Source of the DNA: Quillaja saponaria | Taxonomy: Eukaryota > Streptophyta > Magnoliopsida > Fabales > Quillajaceae | Direction: 5' to 3' | DNA: 64,000 bases | NCBI GenBank assembly: GCA_029379385.1 | Contig: CM055608.1 | Span: 20,458,350 to 20,522,349 of the forward strand | Shown: piece by piece, positions 11,346-22,508 of the stretch | How the letters are laid out: each line of letters opens with the position of its first letter | Numbering within the stretch: position 1 is the first letter of the stretch | The notes under the pieces: model-generated | The model's database searches: none | The model's input: only the letters and a program-made list of their open reading frames with translations | What the model was told of the DNA's origin: nothing | Translations under genes and position numbers: made by a program

Positions 11346-12381
11346 TCAAAGAAGGAAGGTTAATTAAGAAGAAAGATTTCCTTTGCTAGATTGTTCATCA
11401 TGTAATTGGGTTTGTTATGTGTGTCTTTTTGACTAGCTAGATTTTGGTTTATCTAGTATTTAATATCATTGAACTGGTTCTCTTTTTCTTTCTGTTTACT
11501 CCTATTTTGATCGAGAATATTGTTTGTTTGCTGAGTCGTTATGACCCAGTTAATATGTCTAAAAGACTTGTCAGATTATATCTTTATTGGTTGCAATGTT
11601 GTGTACTCCTGTAATTTCGTTTTACTTTTCGAGCAAAGCAGTATGAAGGAACTCCCAAAGGGACCTAAAAACTGAAGTTGATCCCTCAAGTTTTATATAA
11701 AGGGGTCATCAGTATATATGCCATTAATATCACTCAAATATATTGTGAAGGAAGGAATCAGAAAATAGCGTTAAAACTGATGTTATAAAAGCAACTTATA
11801 GAAATATTGGACAAACATCAAATTATGTATTTGGTATTTTTTTTTCTTTTGGGTCCAAAGAAGACCTATTGGACCTATGAGTTATACAACAAAAGCTAGT
11901 TCTCTCTTTTTTCATAAATCCTTTATTTTAGATGAAAGCGAGATTCGATCTAAAGTTATTAATATACAATACCGAAATTTTTTACCAATTGAAACAACTA
12001 CTACCTTCATATATTGATACTTTTGTTATAATGCATCCACGATGTTAAACGAATTAAACAAATATAAAATAAAGTTTCGTTAATGGTCATATAAACTTTT
12101 TTTTTAGATGTCTTGGTCTATTTTTATTCACCATTGATTAGTGGAAAAACAAAAAGAAAAAAAATTAAATGGTGCGTTTATTTCTATTTGAATAGTAAAT
12201 TTTAAATTAAAATTATATATATATTTAAATATTAATAACAAAACAATAATTTATTAATCACAAAATATTTGATTGCACTCCATCATTTTGTATCATCCCA
12301 ATTAGATTCACTTATTCCAAATTAACTTCAATTCCCCAACTAATTCTAATTACCTTATGATACAAATTTTCTTGACCACAC
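11346..12381. other. 3' flank of the germin-like gene and intergenic DNA
   Basis: AT-rich. The 3' untranslated region is probably in the first 300 bases, but no canonical AATAAA was found near the stop. No further gene is supported. Confidence 0.4.
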
Positions 12382-12500
12382 CACTACCAAGAAAATATAG
12401 TATTTGCGTTTACTAATTGCATATGCAGATTATGACCTATGTTTGCACTCAGCGTAGATCATATAAACGTAAATGCTTTAATGCAGATAACATTGGTGAT
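12382..12500 (+). mobile_element. Possible CACTA-type transposon end
   Basis: The sequence starts CACTACCAAGAAAATA, close to the CACTAC(A)AGAAAA terminus of plant En/Spm elements. It is followed by GC-richer motifs containing CGTAAATGC and GCGTAGATC that could be subterminal repeats. No matching inverted end and no 3-base target duplication was found, so it may be coincidental or a truncated end. Confidence 0.2.
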
Positions 12501-12519
12501 TTTTAAGATTTTTTTTTTT

Positions 12520-13467
12520 CATCTAAACACTTCAACAAGTCTTTTCAACTAAGAAACAACTACATTTTAGTCAAGCCGATGAAGCTTGAAGAAATAACTG
12601 AAAGAGACAAGTTTTTAAAATTGAACATTTGTGCCATCTTCTCGATCAAGCTTTGCAAAACAATCTGAGAACTCTTTAAGCGTTAACTTTCATATTCTAT
12701 CAATCTCTATGTTTGACATGAAGAATGTTTGTTCTTTTCAAGAGCCTAAACTTTCATATTCTGCTACAGAAACTTTCTGTTGAAGTTGATTCACCATTGT
12801 AGAAGCACTCCACTGAAACACATACAGCAGAATATCAAAATGAAGACATGAAGGATTAATGCACCGTTTCATTAAAAGGTAATCTATTGAAGCTTCCAGG
12901 AGTGTTGAATGTCAAAATGAAGAGCTCAAAGATTAAACACACCATTTCATTATAAGGTCATCTGCCTGAAGATCCAAGCACTTAGTCAGTTGAAGCTCAA
13001 CTAATTGAATCTCACCAAAGCTCACAAAGGACAACAGTTGTTCCAGAATCAACTGAACAACACTTATATGTTGAATCTCAAGTATTCTATCAACTTACCA
13101 AACTTGCTTCTAGTTTATCATAAACATGATATGTCTGGTCTTGGATTTGAACAAAGTCAAACCTAACACAAAAGCCTACACAGAGCCAAAAACGCACATA
13201 ACAGTACAGGTTTCACCAAAATGGGAAATAATTTTCTAAACCAATCTCAAAGGCCTTTTTCAAGGTGTTTTCTCTAATCTAAACTCTTTCATTGGGTCTT
13301 TTCCAATTGAGAAATGACTATAATGTTAAAGCAAGTCTACAAAGCTTAATCAGGCAACCTAAGAAACATAGTTCTTAAGAGTTCTTAATCAAAAAATTTG
13401 AATAAAACCTTCTGCTATCAATCTTGAGAATTCCTAAAGCTAAACTTTCATATTGCATCCTACTGAT
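12520..13467 (+). mobile_element. 5' LTR of the plus-strand Sirevirus, first piece
   Basis: Non-coding DNA with a recurrent vocabulary (CTGTTGAAG, AAACTTTCATATTCT, AAATGAAGA). The part from about 12767 to 13400 reappears in direct orientation at 49566-50185. It stops at 13467, where a TGTCACG-starting LTR begins. The sequence resuming at 17164 again has a TTAACTTTCATAT phrase and then typical Sirevirus LTR text. The interpretation as a broken LTR is an inference from the direct repeat plus the PBS at 22438-22450. Confidence 0.55.
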
Positions 13468-14582
13468 TGTCACGACCTAAAACCAGGCCATGACCGGTGA
13501 ATGAATTAGGGTGAACATAGGCCCATCGTGAGCCAAACAAGCCTACAAAGATTCTAAAAAACGAAACAAAACTGCAATATTTTGTCTAAAAATTGGATAT
13601 TAAAGAGTTTATAAACCTGATAGAATAATAGTAAAATCCACAAATGGCCATCTATAACCAAAAGCAAATCCTAGAATATGGTTGCAGTGGAGTCTAAATA
13701 CAAATACAAATACATTTATCCTGAATACAGTAAGTTTCAATACAACTAGACTAAAGCCAAAACAAAGGCTGGGTATACCAAAAAGAGAATCTTTAAGTGG
13801 ACACGTTCCTCGACAAAAGGCTTTGAATTCTAAGATCTCAACTATCTGAAACCAAAACATTTAAACTAACAAGGGTGAGTCACAAAGACTCCGTGAGTAG
13901 ATAGTAATGCATAAGGCAGGGAACAAGCCATGGCACAAATAATTTATCAATAATCAGTTTCAATAAGGATACAATAATGAATTTGAAATGTAAGCAATAA
14001 TTTGTTGTTAACAACCATTTGGTGAAATGGCTATAACCAAAATCTTTAAACATAGTAAATAAACCATTTATCACAACCATGTTACAAAAAGCATCTGTAG
14101 GCATTGTATATTATAAAAACTATCAAACTGAACATAAGAAAAGTGATTTAATAATTTCCAATAACCATTTGGTAAAAGAAGTATAACAAAAATCTCAAGA
14201 AACGTGAGCAATCATTTGTCTTAATCATTTCATGAAAATCATAGTTAAAAATTATACAATTTTAGAACTGTTCAAATCTGTCAATTCATACAAAACGTTA
14301 ACCCCTTAGGCTGCAATGTGAATACAAAACACTAACCCCTTAAGTTACGATGTGACAAATCATTACCATGTATGTTGGCCTGCATATGAGGTTAGGGCAT
14401 CCCTCCTTAACTAGGTCCATATCCAAAATACTATGTGCACATAAGCTAACCATACCTTGTTAGCGTAAGATGTTCTGACAAGTACCATTCCATAAAAACA
14501 ATCTCAGCAAAAAACATTTTTCCAACATCATTATCCAAATAACAACATCCGATATTTACTTTCCAAATTAAATAATTCCATC

Positions 14583-14982
14583 AAATCCAAAGTCAAATAC
14601 ACTTGTACTCTAATAGTCAAAATAACATAAATCAAAATTCCTTCCAAGTAGCAATATTGATTTCAAATCTATTCAAAGCATATGTCCAATGACACTTGTC
14701 AAATAAGAGAGGTTGAAATCCAAAGTCAAATACAATTGTACGTCAATAGGCAAAATAACATAAATCAACTTTCATTTCAATTGATAATATTGATTTCAAA
14801 TCTATTCAAAACATATGTCCAATGAAACTTGTCAAATAAGAGAGAATGAAATCCAAAGTCAAATACAATTGTGTGTCAATAGTCCAAAATAACATAAATT
14901 AACTTTCCTTCCACATAGCAACGTTGATTTCAAAACTATTCAAAACATATATTCAATGAAACTTATCAAATACAAGAGGATG
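14583..14982 (+). repeat. Three tandem copies of a 133-base unit
   Basis: AAATCCAAAGTCAAATACA starts at 14583, 14716 and 14849. Each copy continues through AATAACATAAAT, TTGATTTCAAA and CAATGA(A/C)ACTT(G/A)TCAAAT blocks. The repeat lies within the long gypsy-like LTR and is non-coding. Confidence 0.9.
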
Positions 14983-15180
14983 AAAAGTTAAAATGCCTAC
15001 CCGATGACTATGTTCAAGAATGTAAAGTAATAGATAACAATATCCATATAAGCATAAGTGATTCAAAAAGGGTCTTTAAAACATTTATTAGTTTAAATAC
15101 GGTTTCAAAAATGTTTACTTAAAAGGTAGTTTGAAAAGCTTGAAATCTCTTAAGTCAAATTTAAGTAAAACATGTTTATA

Positions 15181-15434
15181 CAAGAAGTAGTTTTCAGAAT
15201 TGAATATTAGTGATGCATGTGGTGCATATGATGAAAAAACTACACTAGGCACTATCCAATCACAGTACAAGCGAAGCTTCCAAGAATGTTGGGAACTGAA
15301 AGTCACTCAAGAAGTAGTTTCAGAATTGAATATTAGTGATGCATGTGGTGCATATGATGAAAACACTACACTAGGCACTATCCACTTACAGTACAAGCAA
15401 AGCTTCCAAGAATGTTGGGAACTGAAAGTCGCTC
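15181..15434 (+). repeat. Two tandem copies of a 126-127-base unit
   Basis: CAAGAAGTAG starts at 15181 and 15308. The two copies are nearly identical through GATGCATGTGGTGCATATGA and TTCCAAGAATGTTGGGAACT. Apart from one extra T early in copy 1, the period is 126 bases, so an 85-codon frame at 15200-15457 reads through both copies as two 42-residue repeats. No known family was recognised. The position inside an LTR argues against a protein role. Confidence 0.9.
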
Positions 15435-17163
15435 AATGGGTTAATAAAAATCAATAAGAGTTTTAGAAACCAAAGGACGTAACCATTAGAATAGGAATAA
15501 TGAGTTCATCACAAAACCCAAATTCAAAGTTAACTCCAAATAACGCATTTTAACCCGTAAGCAAATATTCAAATCCAACAAATTACGAAAGTGGGCAAAA
15601 TATGCTAAATTAACTTTAGTGAGCTCAAAACAAAAAGTATATAGATATACCATAGCTAAAAACATATGCTAAATACCAAGATTCTTAAAGTTTTGCAAAC
15701 TAACAAAAATAGATAATTCCAATAATTTTTCAAATCCAACAATTTTCAAAGTATGTTTTAAAATTTTCCATTTATCCAAATCAACACAAAAATCCATTTC
15801 CAATACTTATAACAACTTAAAACTCAAAAATCTCAAAACTTGATTTTTACACAATTTTTGCATCTTTTTCCCAACCAACAATCCAACACCAAAAATGACA
15901 TTCTTCTAATTAAATTTTCACAACCAAACACCCACGCAAATAACTAAGACTTAATTCATGGAAATTCCAATAAGTAAGATTAGGCTAGAGTTTCCAATTT
16001 GAGGAAATCAAATGACAATTCAAACAATCCACAATTAGAGTCGAGAACACAATTTTATTTGCATTTCCAAGTTCACAAGCAAAGGAATTAACTTATTTTA
16101 ATGCAAGGAAATTCAAGAGTACAAGAAGGATCAACAAGCTACTAATTTACCTTGCTGACTTGGGTACTTTGGGTGTCAATTAAGAGCTGAAATTTCAGTT
16201 AGAAGTGGTTGGAAACACTTCCAAAAATGAGCTGGACTTGAGCTGAAAAATGTGTAGCAATGGTGGCTGAAAATGGCTCCAAAGTGTCTTGAAATTGGGG
16301 AGTTAGAGTGGCTGCATTAAGTGGCTGGAAATGGCCCTCAATTGGCTGCAATTTGGAGCTTGAATGACCACCTAAAGTGGCTGGAAATAGAGCAAAAACG
16401 AACTGAAATTTTTGGGCATACGAGTTACTGTAGATGCTCTGTTTTGGTTGATTTATGGTGGCTCTTTGGAGGATGAAGAAAGGCAATCTTTGAGGGAGTT
16501 TAGGAAGGTCTTAAAGAGGGAAAATAGTGCAGAAATGGAAGGGAAAGTGAGCTGGAATAGCCATGGAATTCATCCCAAAAAGGGACTGAAATTGAGCCAA
16601 ATTCATGCACAATTTTGGGGCTGTTTTGGAGCAGAAATTGAAGGATGATTGGAGGGTTTCGAAGAGGGAAAAATGGCTGATCTTCAGATGGAAGTGGGGA
16701 GACTTGCACCTGCCTTAGAGGAGAAGAAGAAGAAGAAGAGATGCAAAAATGATGCACGGGTAAGGAGGAAGAGAGAAAAAAAAAAAAAAGGAAGGAAAAT
16801 ATTGAAAGTAAAAGGAAATGAAGTGGATGTAGTCTGACCAAGACACAAGAAAGAAACAAAAAAATAAAAAATGAAAGTAAGAATGGGCGTACTTGGGTGT
16901 GAAGAAAAGAGAAAAAAATGATAAGGACAGCGGAAATAATTATACATTAAGTTCATAAATAATAGATATAGACATACATGAAAATAATTATCTTGTCATT
17001 AATAATATCATGGTAAAATAGTAAAATAATTTTTATCGACTTAAAAATATGCTCAAAAATTTATTTTAGAGCTCGCTAAGTTATTCTAGCCAGTTCAAAA
17101 CATTTACTTGAAACTTCAGGGTCATTAATTTGACACAATTGAAACAAAATACAGGTTATCACA

Positions 17164-17574
17164 ATCTAGTACTGTAGAGAGTTTTAACTTTCATATCTTA
17201 TAGCTCTTTGTAAATCTCATTTAAAGATCTTAGACTTTGTGAATGAGTAAATTCATATGAGTTGAATTTCTTCTTCCTTGAGCAAAAACACAGGTGAGGT
17301 AATTTAGTGTGAAGTTTAAAATCATACTTATGATTTATTTGGAACTAAAGAAGACTGATTGATACTTTAAAGTTTAATTGTTGTAAAGAGTTCTGATCCC
17401 TGGTATAATTAGTGGTAGTGAAACAATTAAGTGAAATCTTGAGGAATGGACTACCTAAGCCTATCTGGTGAACCACTACAAATATTAATGTATCTGTTTG
17501 TTTTTGCTTTTGTTTTGTTTCAATTGTCCATTGTATACTTAGTTTTGAAAGGAAAAATTAATTTAACAAGATTT
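17164..17574 (+). mobile_element. 5' LTR of the plus-strand Sirevirus, second piece
   Basis: This segment contains the phrase ACCTAAGCCTATCTGGTGAA followed by CCACTACAAAT. It resembles text near the promoter and R region of Sirevirus LTRs that I recall, including the GAACCACTA block. It is flanked by the gypsy-like LTR on the left and by the small LTR element on the right. Confidence 0.5.
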
Positions 17575-20500
17575 TATTAAAGATAATTGTCACACTTCTC
17601 AAGGTGGCATGACTGGCCAAAGGAATGGTAACCAAACCTCGGTAACCCTGACTCAAATAAAGAAACGACCATTACTCTATTAAAAGTTTGCTGATTGAAC
17701 AAATCACAACTTACTGAAAATTTTGGTAGAGGTTCCTTGTATTATGGAACATGCCTTAAAGTACAATCCTGTAAACTCTTTTTTTTACACAACAACAACA
17801 CAAAGACAATAAGGAGCTCCGCTCCGTTGACATCATCAATAAGACAAATAATAAAATATTACATCATACCAAATTTGAGACCCACAGTTTTAATGTGACT
17901 GCAAACTTTCATCCTTGACTCCAAGTATGAGATTTCGAGGAATACCTTGTCGTCAAATTCTCAGCGAAACTCATATTAGTAGTTAACTTTATTTGAAGTC
18001 TTGCTACTAAAAAAAATATAACTACAAAAAGAGGGGTGAGTCTTACAAACTCAATGAGTGGAAAATCGTACCTAAAGGGTACTAGCATCACACAACACAA
18101 GCGTATAACATATATAATAACTTCATGTAACATTATTCATATCTTAATTCACATTACATGTATACCTTGTAAATGTTATAAATTCATAATTTGCATGATA
18201 CATAGAGTCACAAATTAATTAAAGCAATCAAAGCATACAAAGCAAACAAAGGGCTAACGAGTAACTCAGCCCCACACAACATTATCACCCCTTACCGGGC
18301 ATTTACGCGCCGCATAACAAATTGATCTCCGTACACAATCCATCTCACTAGGGCTGAGCACTCAGTTAAAAAAAAAAACATTTATCAGAATCAGAGTTTC
18401 TCATGATTTTAAATCAAAATATCCCAGGTGCACCTGGATCTTAATTTCGGAGATAAAAATAATTTCTTAGAAAAATTTTCATGTGTTGGCCCTTATCAAC
18501 CACAGATAATTTCAAACAAGCATAATACAACTAACTCACTAAAATATTGCACTAGCACATTTATTTAAATACACATACAATCGAACATAATAATTTAGCT
18601 CTTAAAGGTAACAATTAACCATTCACGAATAAGCGATTCCATTCGTCACTCACACTTGCATCCACGAGTCTTATCACGTCCACATTAGAATCCAGAACTG
18701 GAATTCATATTCCCAAATAATACTTAGTTCATATACGGGATTGTTATAATATTTTAATTACTAAGCTTCTACTCAACTTGTATAAGTTTCTTTATGAAAG
18801 TTTTCTATTAAGTTCTTACATGTCAAGTAGCATGAATTATACTTTATATGATAAGGTGAATAATAAAGAGACATTTTAAATGTCTTAACAATACATAGGG
18901 TAGAAGAAATCAATAGAAAAGATAGAAAGCACTTAGTGAGTTAGAGATGTTGAAACTGTACAAATTTGGGATTTGGACTAGTGTCTACTTTAACGATCAT
19001 ATCTTTCTCTAGCAAATTCCAAATCCAATTTCGTAAAATTTATAAAATACTAGACACATGTAGATTTATAATGGTATATCATTTATAATTTTTGGATTTT
19101 TATATTAATACAGTTTATTCTTTGAAGTTGCATCAAATTTTGCAAAACACAAGATTTTGACAGCTTTGACCTAACCTTAGTTAATTGAACATAACTTTCT
19201 CTAAAAAAAATGAAATCCTATTTCGTTTATCGGGGTTGTTAATAGACAAGTGAATTTATCTTTCTTATTTGTAAACTTTTCCTAAAATTTGTCCTGAACC
19301 CACTCAATTCTTTACATAAACTGAAAACAGGGCACTAAAAATCCTGTGTGAACTAGCTGGAGTCTAACAGTTCTAACTCAGAACATACTTGTAACCAAGC
19401 TATGAAATTTTGTAGAAAACATTTCAAGACCATAAGCTAAATTTTATCTTTTGAACTCTTAATTTAATTCTGCCCCGAAGGTAATTGAAATACCAAATTT
19501 TTGTTACCTACGAAATCTGTCCCCTGCACCCCTTCAAAACCACTTAACTCTCATTTTTCACACTTTATTCCCAACTAACATTCATTTGACCACATCCACT
19601 ACTCACTTTCATTCACTCCTTAACTCAATATATCCGCCAACCTTTTGCTCTTGTTAGGAACTTTTATTCAAAATTTTAAAACAATTAGCCATCAAGACTT
19701 ACATTTACCAAGTTTTAATTACAAAGTTCTACTTAGTTTTCTTGTAAACATTTTATCAAACACCTTGGGTGCATAAATTATTTCCCTTAATGTGAATGTA
19801 TATATATGTATACTTATCCAATTTAATCACTATTCTATATCAGTTTAACAATGCTAACAATTCCAATGTTAATCAATGTGAAATAATTCCAATTAATCAA
19901 TATACTAACAATATTTAAATCACAAAGGTTTCACAATAGCCCACATCAATCTTTATGGTTCAAACTTAACTCATAATTAATTCTTGTTCCCAACATCCTA
20001 AATTTCAAATCTTTAATTAACACAATCAAAAGAAATCCTAGCTCTAAGTCCTTATCATTCACAACTTCCCCAACATATTATCTAACCTCTTAATCAACAT
20101 CAACAATATAGCATGTAAACCAAAAAGAAAACAAGGAAATAGCTTGACATTTACCATAAACCCAGCTGTCAAAGAACAGGAGTATTGCTGACTTGCTGTC
20201 CTAAACATCCAAGAACAGGGATGTTGCTGTCTTGCTGCCTAAATTGTAGCTGGAACATACCCACCTCCTTCAACGTGAACTACAACCAAGGGAAGAAAGG
20301 AAGCAAGTCCAACTACAGCACCTCTAGCAAGAACGTCCCCTACTGCTCACCATGGTGCCAACACCCTTCAATTCACCACAAACTAGATGGGCAAGGGAAG
20401 GAAAGAAAAAAATAATTCAGCAACTGTCCAAAACAGGGGATGGGTGCTCCTTAGTGGCTGCTGGTAGTCAAAACATGTCTACTGTTTGGTTTTTTTACTA

Positions 20501-22380
20501 GCTGCCATGGTGAGTAAGGGCCGATATGGATCTATAACTTGATCCTAGGCTGTTCCACACCAACTAGAACGGTTTTGGGGAGCAGCAGCATGAACAGGAT
20601 GAAGAAAACCACATTGAAGCTCGGCTGAACTTCAACACCACCACACAATCGTTTTGGTTTATGCCTTCCTCCCTTCCTCCATGACTACAGCTGTTACAAG
20701 AGTGAAGACTAGAGCAAGGGTGTTTACATCAAGGCTGCTTCATCACCCAGCCACGCAAGGAGGAAACAGTAACACAAAAGGACTCAAAGCTGCCACCGTC
20801 CTAAGGAACATTCACGAAGGAGAAGAAAAATTTTCAGGGGATAAAATGGAGATGAAGTTGGTGGTTGAGGGAAAGAATAGTGAAAGAAAATAAAAAGGAA
20901 AAACTAATACAGGGAAAAGTTAAAATCGGTCAAGGCAAGAAAAGGGAAGGAAAAAATAAAATCAAAGTCAATAATCATATAACTTGTGGTATATGTAAAT
21001 TCTTGTTATATAGATATATTAAAATTGTGGTTCAAAATTATTCTTAGTTGTACTTTTGTATATATACCTATACATGTGTTAATTATGTTGTTTATTTATT
21101 TAATTTACTTATGGTGGAGATTAAATTTTGATATATAAACTTGAATTTACTTGACCATAATGTTTCTTACTTTACGAGAGCAAATAAATAAATTTTTTTT
21201 TTAAATGTACACTAAAGTCATACTAAAATATCAAATGAAAACTAGCTTAACTATACACTTATTTAATTAACTTGCTTAGTTGATAACATAAATTTAACCA
21301 TTGTGTCTAAACTCAATTTTTCATTATCGGATTGTAAGGGTTATAACAATAATTATTATGATTGATTGCAATTAGTTGATTATCACAATCATATCATCAA
21401 TCACTCCTAATTAATAAGATAATTATATGATTGTTGTAATTGGTTGAAATAAGGGATAATTACAAAAATAATTATAGATACGATTAGCAATAATTATGCC
21501 TTAATTCTAAGATCTTGATTGTCTTGTAAGCCTATAAATTGATGGCTATGAAATAAAAATAATACTCTCCTCCAGGGGAGAAGGCCAATGGTTGAGCCAT
21601 ATATATTTTTGTGTCCCTTTCTTTAGTTTTCAATTTCTCTCGTTTATTTTTAAATTTCAACATGGTATCAGAGCCTCAAAAGCTCTAACGAGTAAATTGA
21701 TCATGAGTAGCTGCAGTTTAATGGATTTTATTGTCAAAGACTCTCATGTCACTTTTTAGTCCAGCAAGAACTGTGTGACACTATCTTTGGATTATCTCAA
21801 CCGACATTCTCATGGAGGTGCAACAATAACCCCATAAGAAATGTTTTGAGTTTTGCATTGTAGTAAGACACCAAAAGAGGACAGTAAGACATCGCTTTCA
21901 TCATGACTTATGACAGTTTGTAATCATTTCAAGAGAAGGAAAAAGATAAAGACAAGGAACATTCATCATTTATGGTCCAAGATGAATATTATTCAAATAA
22001 CATTCATCTTGCGGGGGAGTATTAAAGATAATTATTATGATTAATTGTAATTAGTTGACTATCCCAATCATATCATCAATAACTCCCAATTATTAAGGTA
22101 ATTATATGATTGTTGTAATTGGTTGAATTAAGGCATAATTATAAAAATAATTATAGACATGAGTAGCTATAATTATGCCTTAATTCTATGACCTTGATTG
22201 TCTTGTAAACCTATAAATTGAAGGCTCTAATATTCTAAATGAGTGAGTGAGTGAGCTTCATACATAGCTATAAAATAAAAATAATACTATTTTCTTGTGG
22301 AGTAGGCCAATGGCTGAACCGCGTATATCTTGTATCTCTTTTTATCTTTTTCATTAGTTCATTTATTTTAATCTTTTACA
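17575..22380 (+). mobile_element. Small non-coding copia-type LTR retrotransposon (1.04 kb without its insert)
   Basis: The 5' LTR is 17575-17587 plus 21354-21662, interrupted by a solo LTR. The 3' LTR is 22020-22380. The two LTRs share long blocks such as ATTATATGATTGTTGTAATT and the ATTATGCCTTAATTCTA block. The PBS TGGTATCAGAGC (initiator tRNA-Met type) directly follows the 5' LTR at 21663-21674, and a GCGGGGGAG polypurine tract directly precedes the 3' LTR at 22011-22019. The internal part is about 345 bases and encodes nothing, so it is a TRIM-like or deletion derivative. The flanks GATTT (17570-17574) and GAATT (22381-22385) may be a decayed target duplication. The 3' LTR has a 35-40-base segment with a (GAGT)n run missing from the 5' LTR. 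Confidence 0.8.
17588..21348 (-). mobile_element. Gypsy solo LTR, 3.76 kb, with target duplication ATAAT
   Basis: It begins TGTCACACTTCTC and ends GGTTATAACA. It is flanked by ATAAT on both sides (17583-17587 and 21349-21353). It is homologous to the two LTRs at 32258-34609 and 35583-38110: shared start, a TGTGACTGCAAACTTTCATC block near 17896, a GTGAGTC..ACTCA(A/G)TGAG phrase, and a shared ATCGGA...AACA end. It carries about 1.2 kb more than those copies, chiefly around 19.0-20.9 kb. No coding part or second LTR is attached, so it is a solo LTR left by unequal recombination. Orientation is inferred from the complete relative. Confidence 0.85.
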
Positions 22381-22437
22381 GAATTGTTATAAACCAAACT
22401 ATTCATCCCCTTTCTAGTTTTCTTATTTGAACTAGCA
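22381..22437 (+). mobile_element. 3' end of the plus-strand Sirevirus 5' LTR
   Basis: The phrase ACTATTCATCCCCTTTCTAG ending in ACTAGCA directly precedes the PBS. Sirevirus LTRs characteristically end with a TATTCACCCCCCTCTAG-like block. The minus-strand Sirevirus LTR here (40454-41496) ends the same way when read on its own strand. Confidence 0.6.
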
Positions 22438-22450
22438 ATTGGTACTAGAG
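22438..22450 (+). other. Primer-binding site of the plus-strand Sirevirus
   Basis: ATTGGTACTAGAG matches the tRNA-iMet PBS (TTGGTATCAGAG) except for a two-base swap. It is followed 60 bases later by the gag start. Confidence 0.65.
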
Positions 22451-22508
22451 CAGGTTACATATTGCATTTTTTAAAAGTTTTAACAAACTATGTGAAATTT
22501 TTTTATTA

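Larger units (their letters stand above)
13468..17163 (-). mobile_element. Long gypsy-like LTR (solo or remnant), about 3.7 kb
   Basis: It begins TGTCACGACC at 13468 and ends near a GGTTATCACA at 17163. Placed inside a Sirevirus LTR, it has the layout of the long LTRs elsewhere in this window: a GTGAGTC..CTCxGTGAG phrase near 13875, AT-rich middle, and a GA-rich distal part at 16400-16920. It is non-coding; frames at 16199-16956 are low-complexity shadows of purine-rich DNA. No gag or pol is attached. A clean 5-base duplication was not seen, so the right border is approximate. Confidence 0.5.

Noticed and set aside
16199..16956. Several overlapping open frames on both strands, some Phe/Ser- or Lys-rich
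   Set aside because: They are reading-frame shadows of a purine-rich segment within a long LTR; composition is low-complexity and no motif was found.
21333..21348. Start of the small element's 5' LTR at TGTAAGGG
   Set aside because: These bases are the end of the nested solo LTR. The true LTR start is at 17575, shown by the ATAAT duplication and by the match to the 3' LTR start at 22020.
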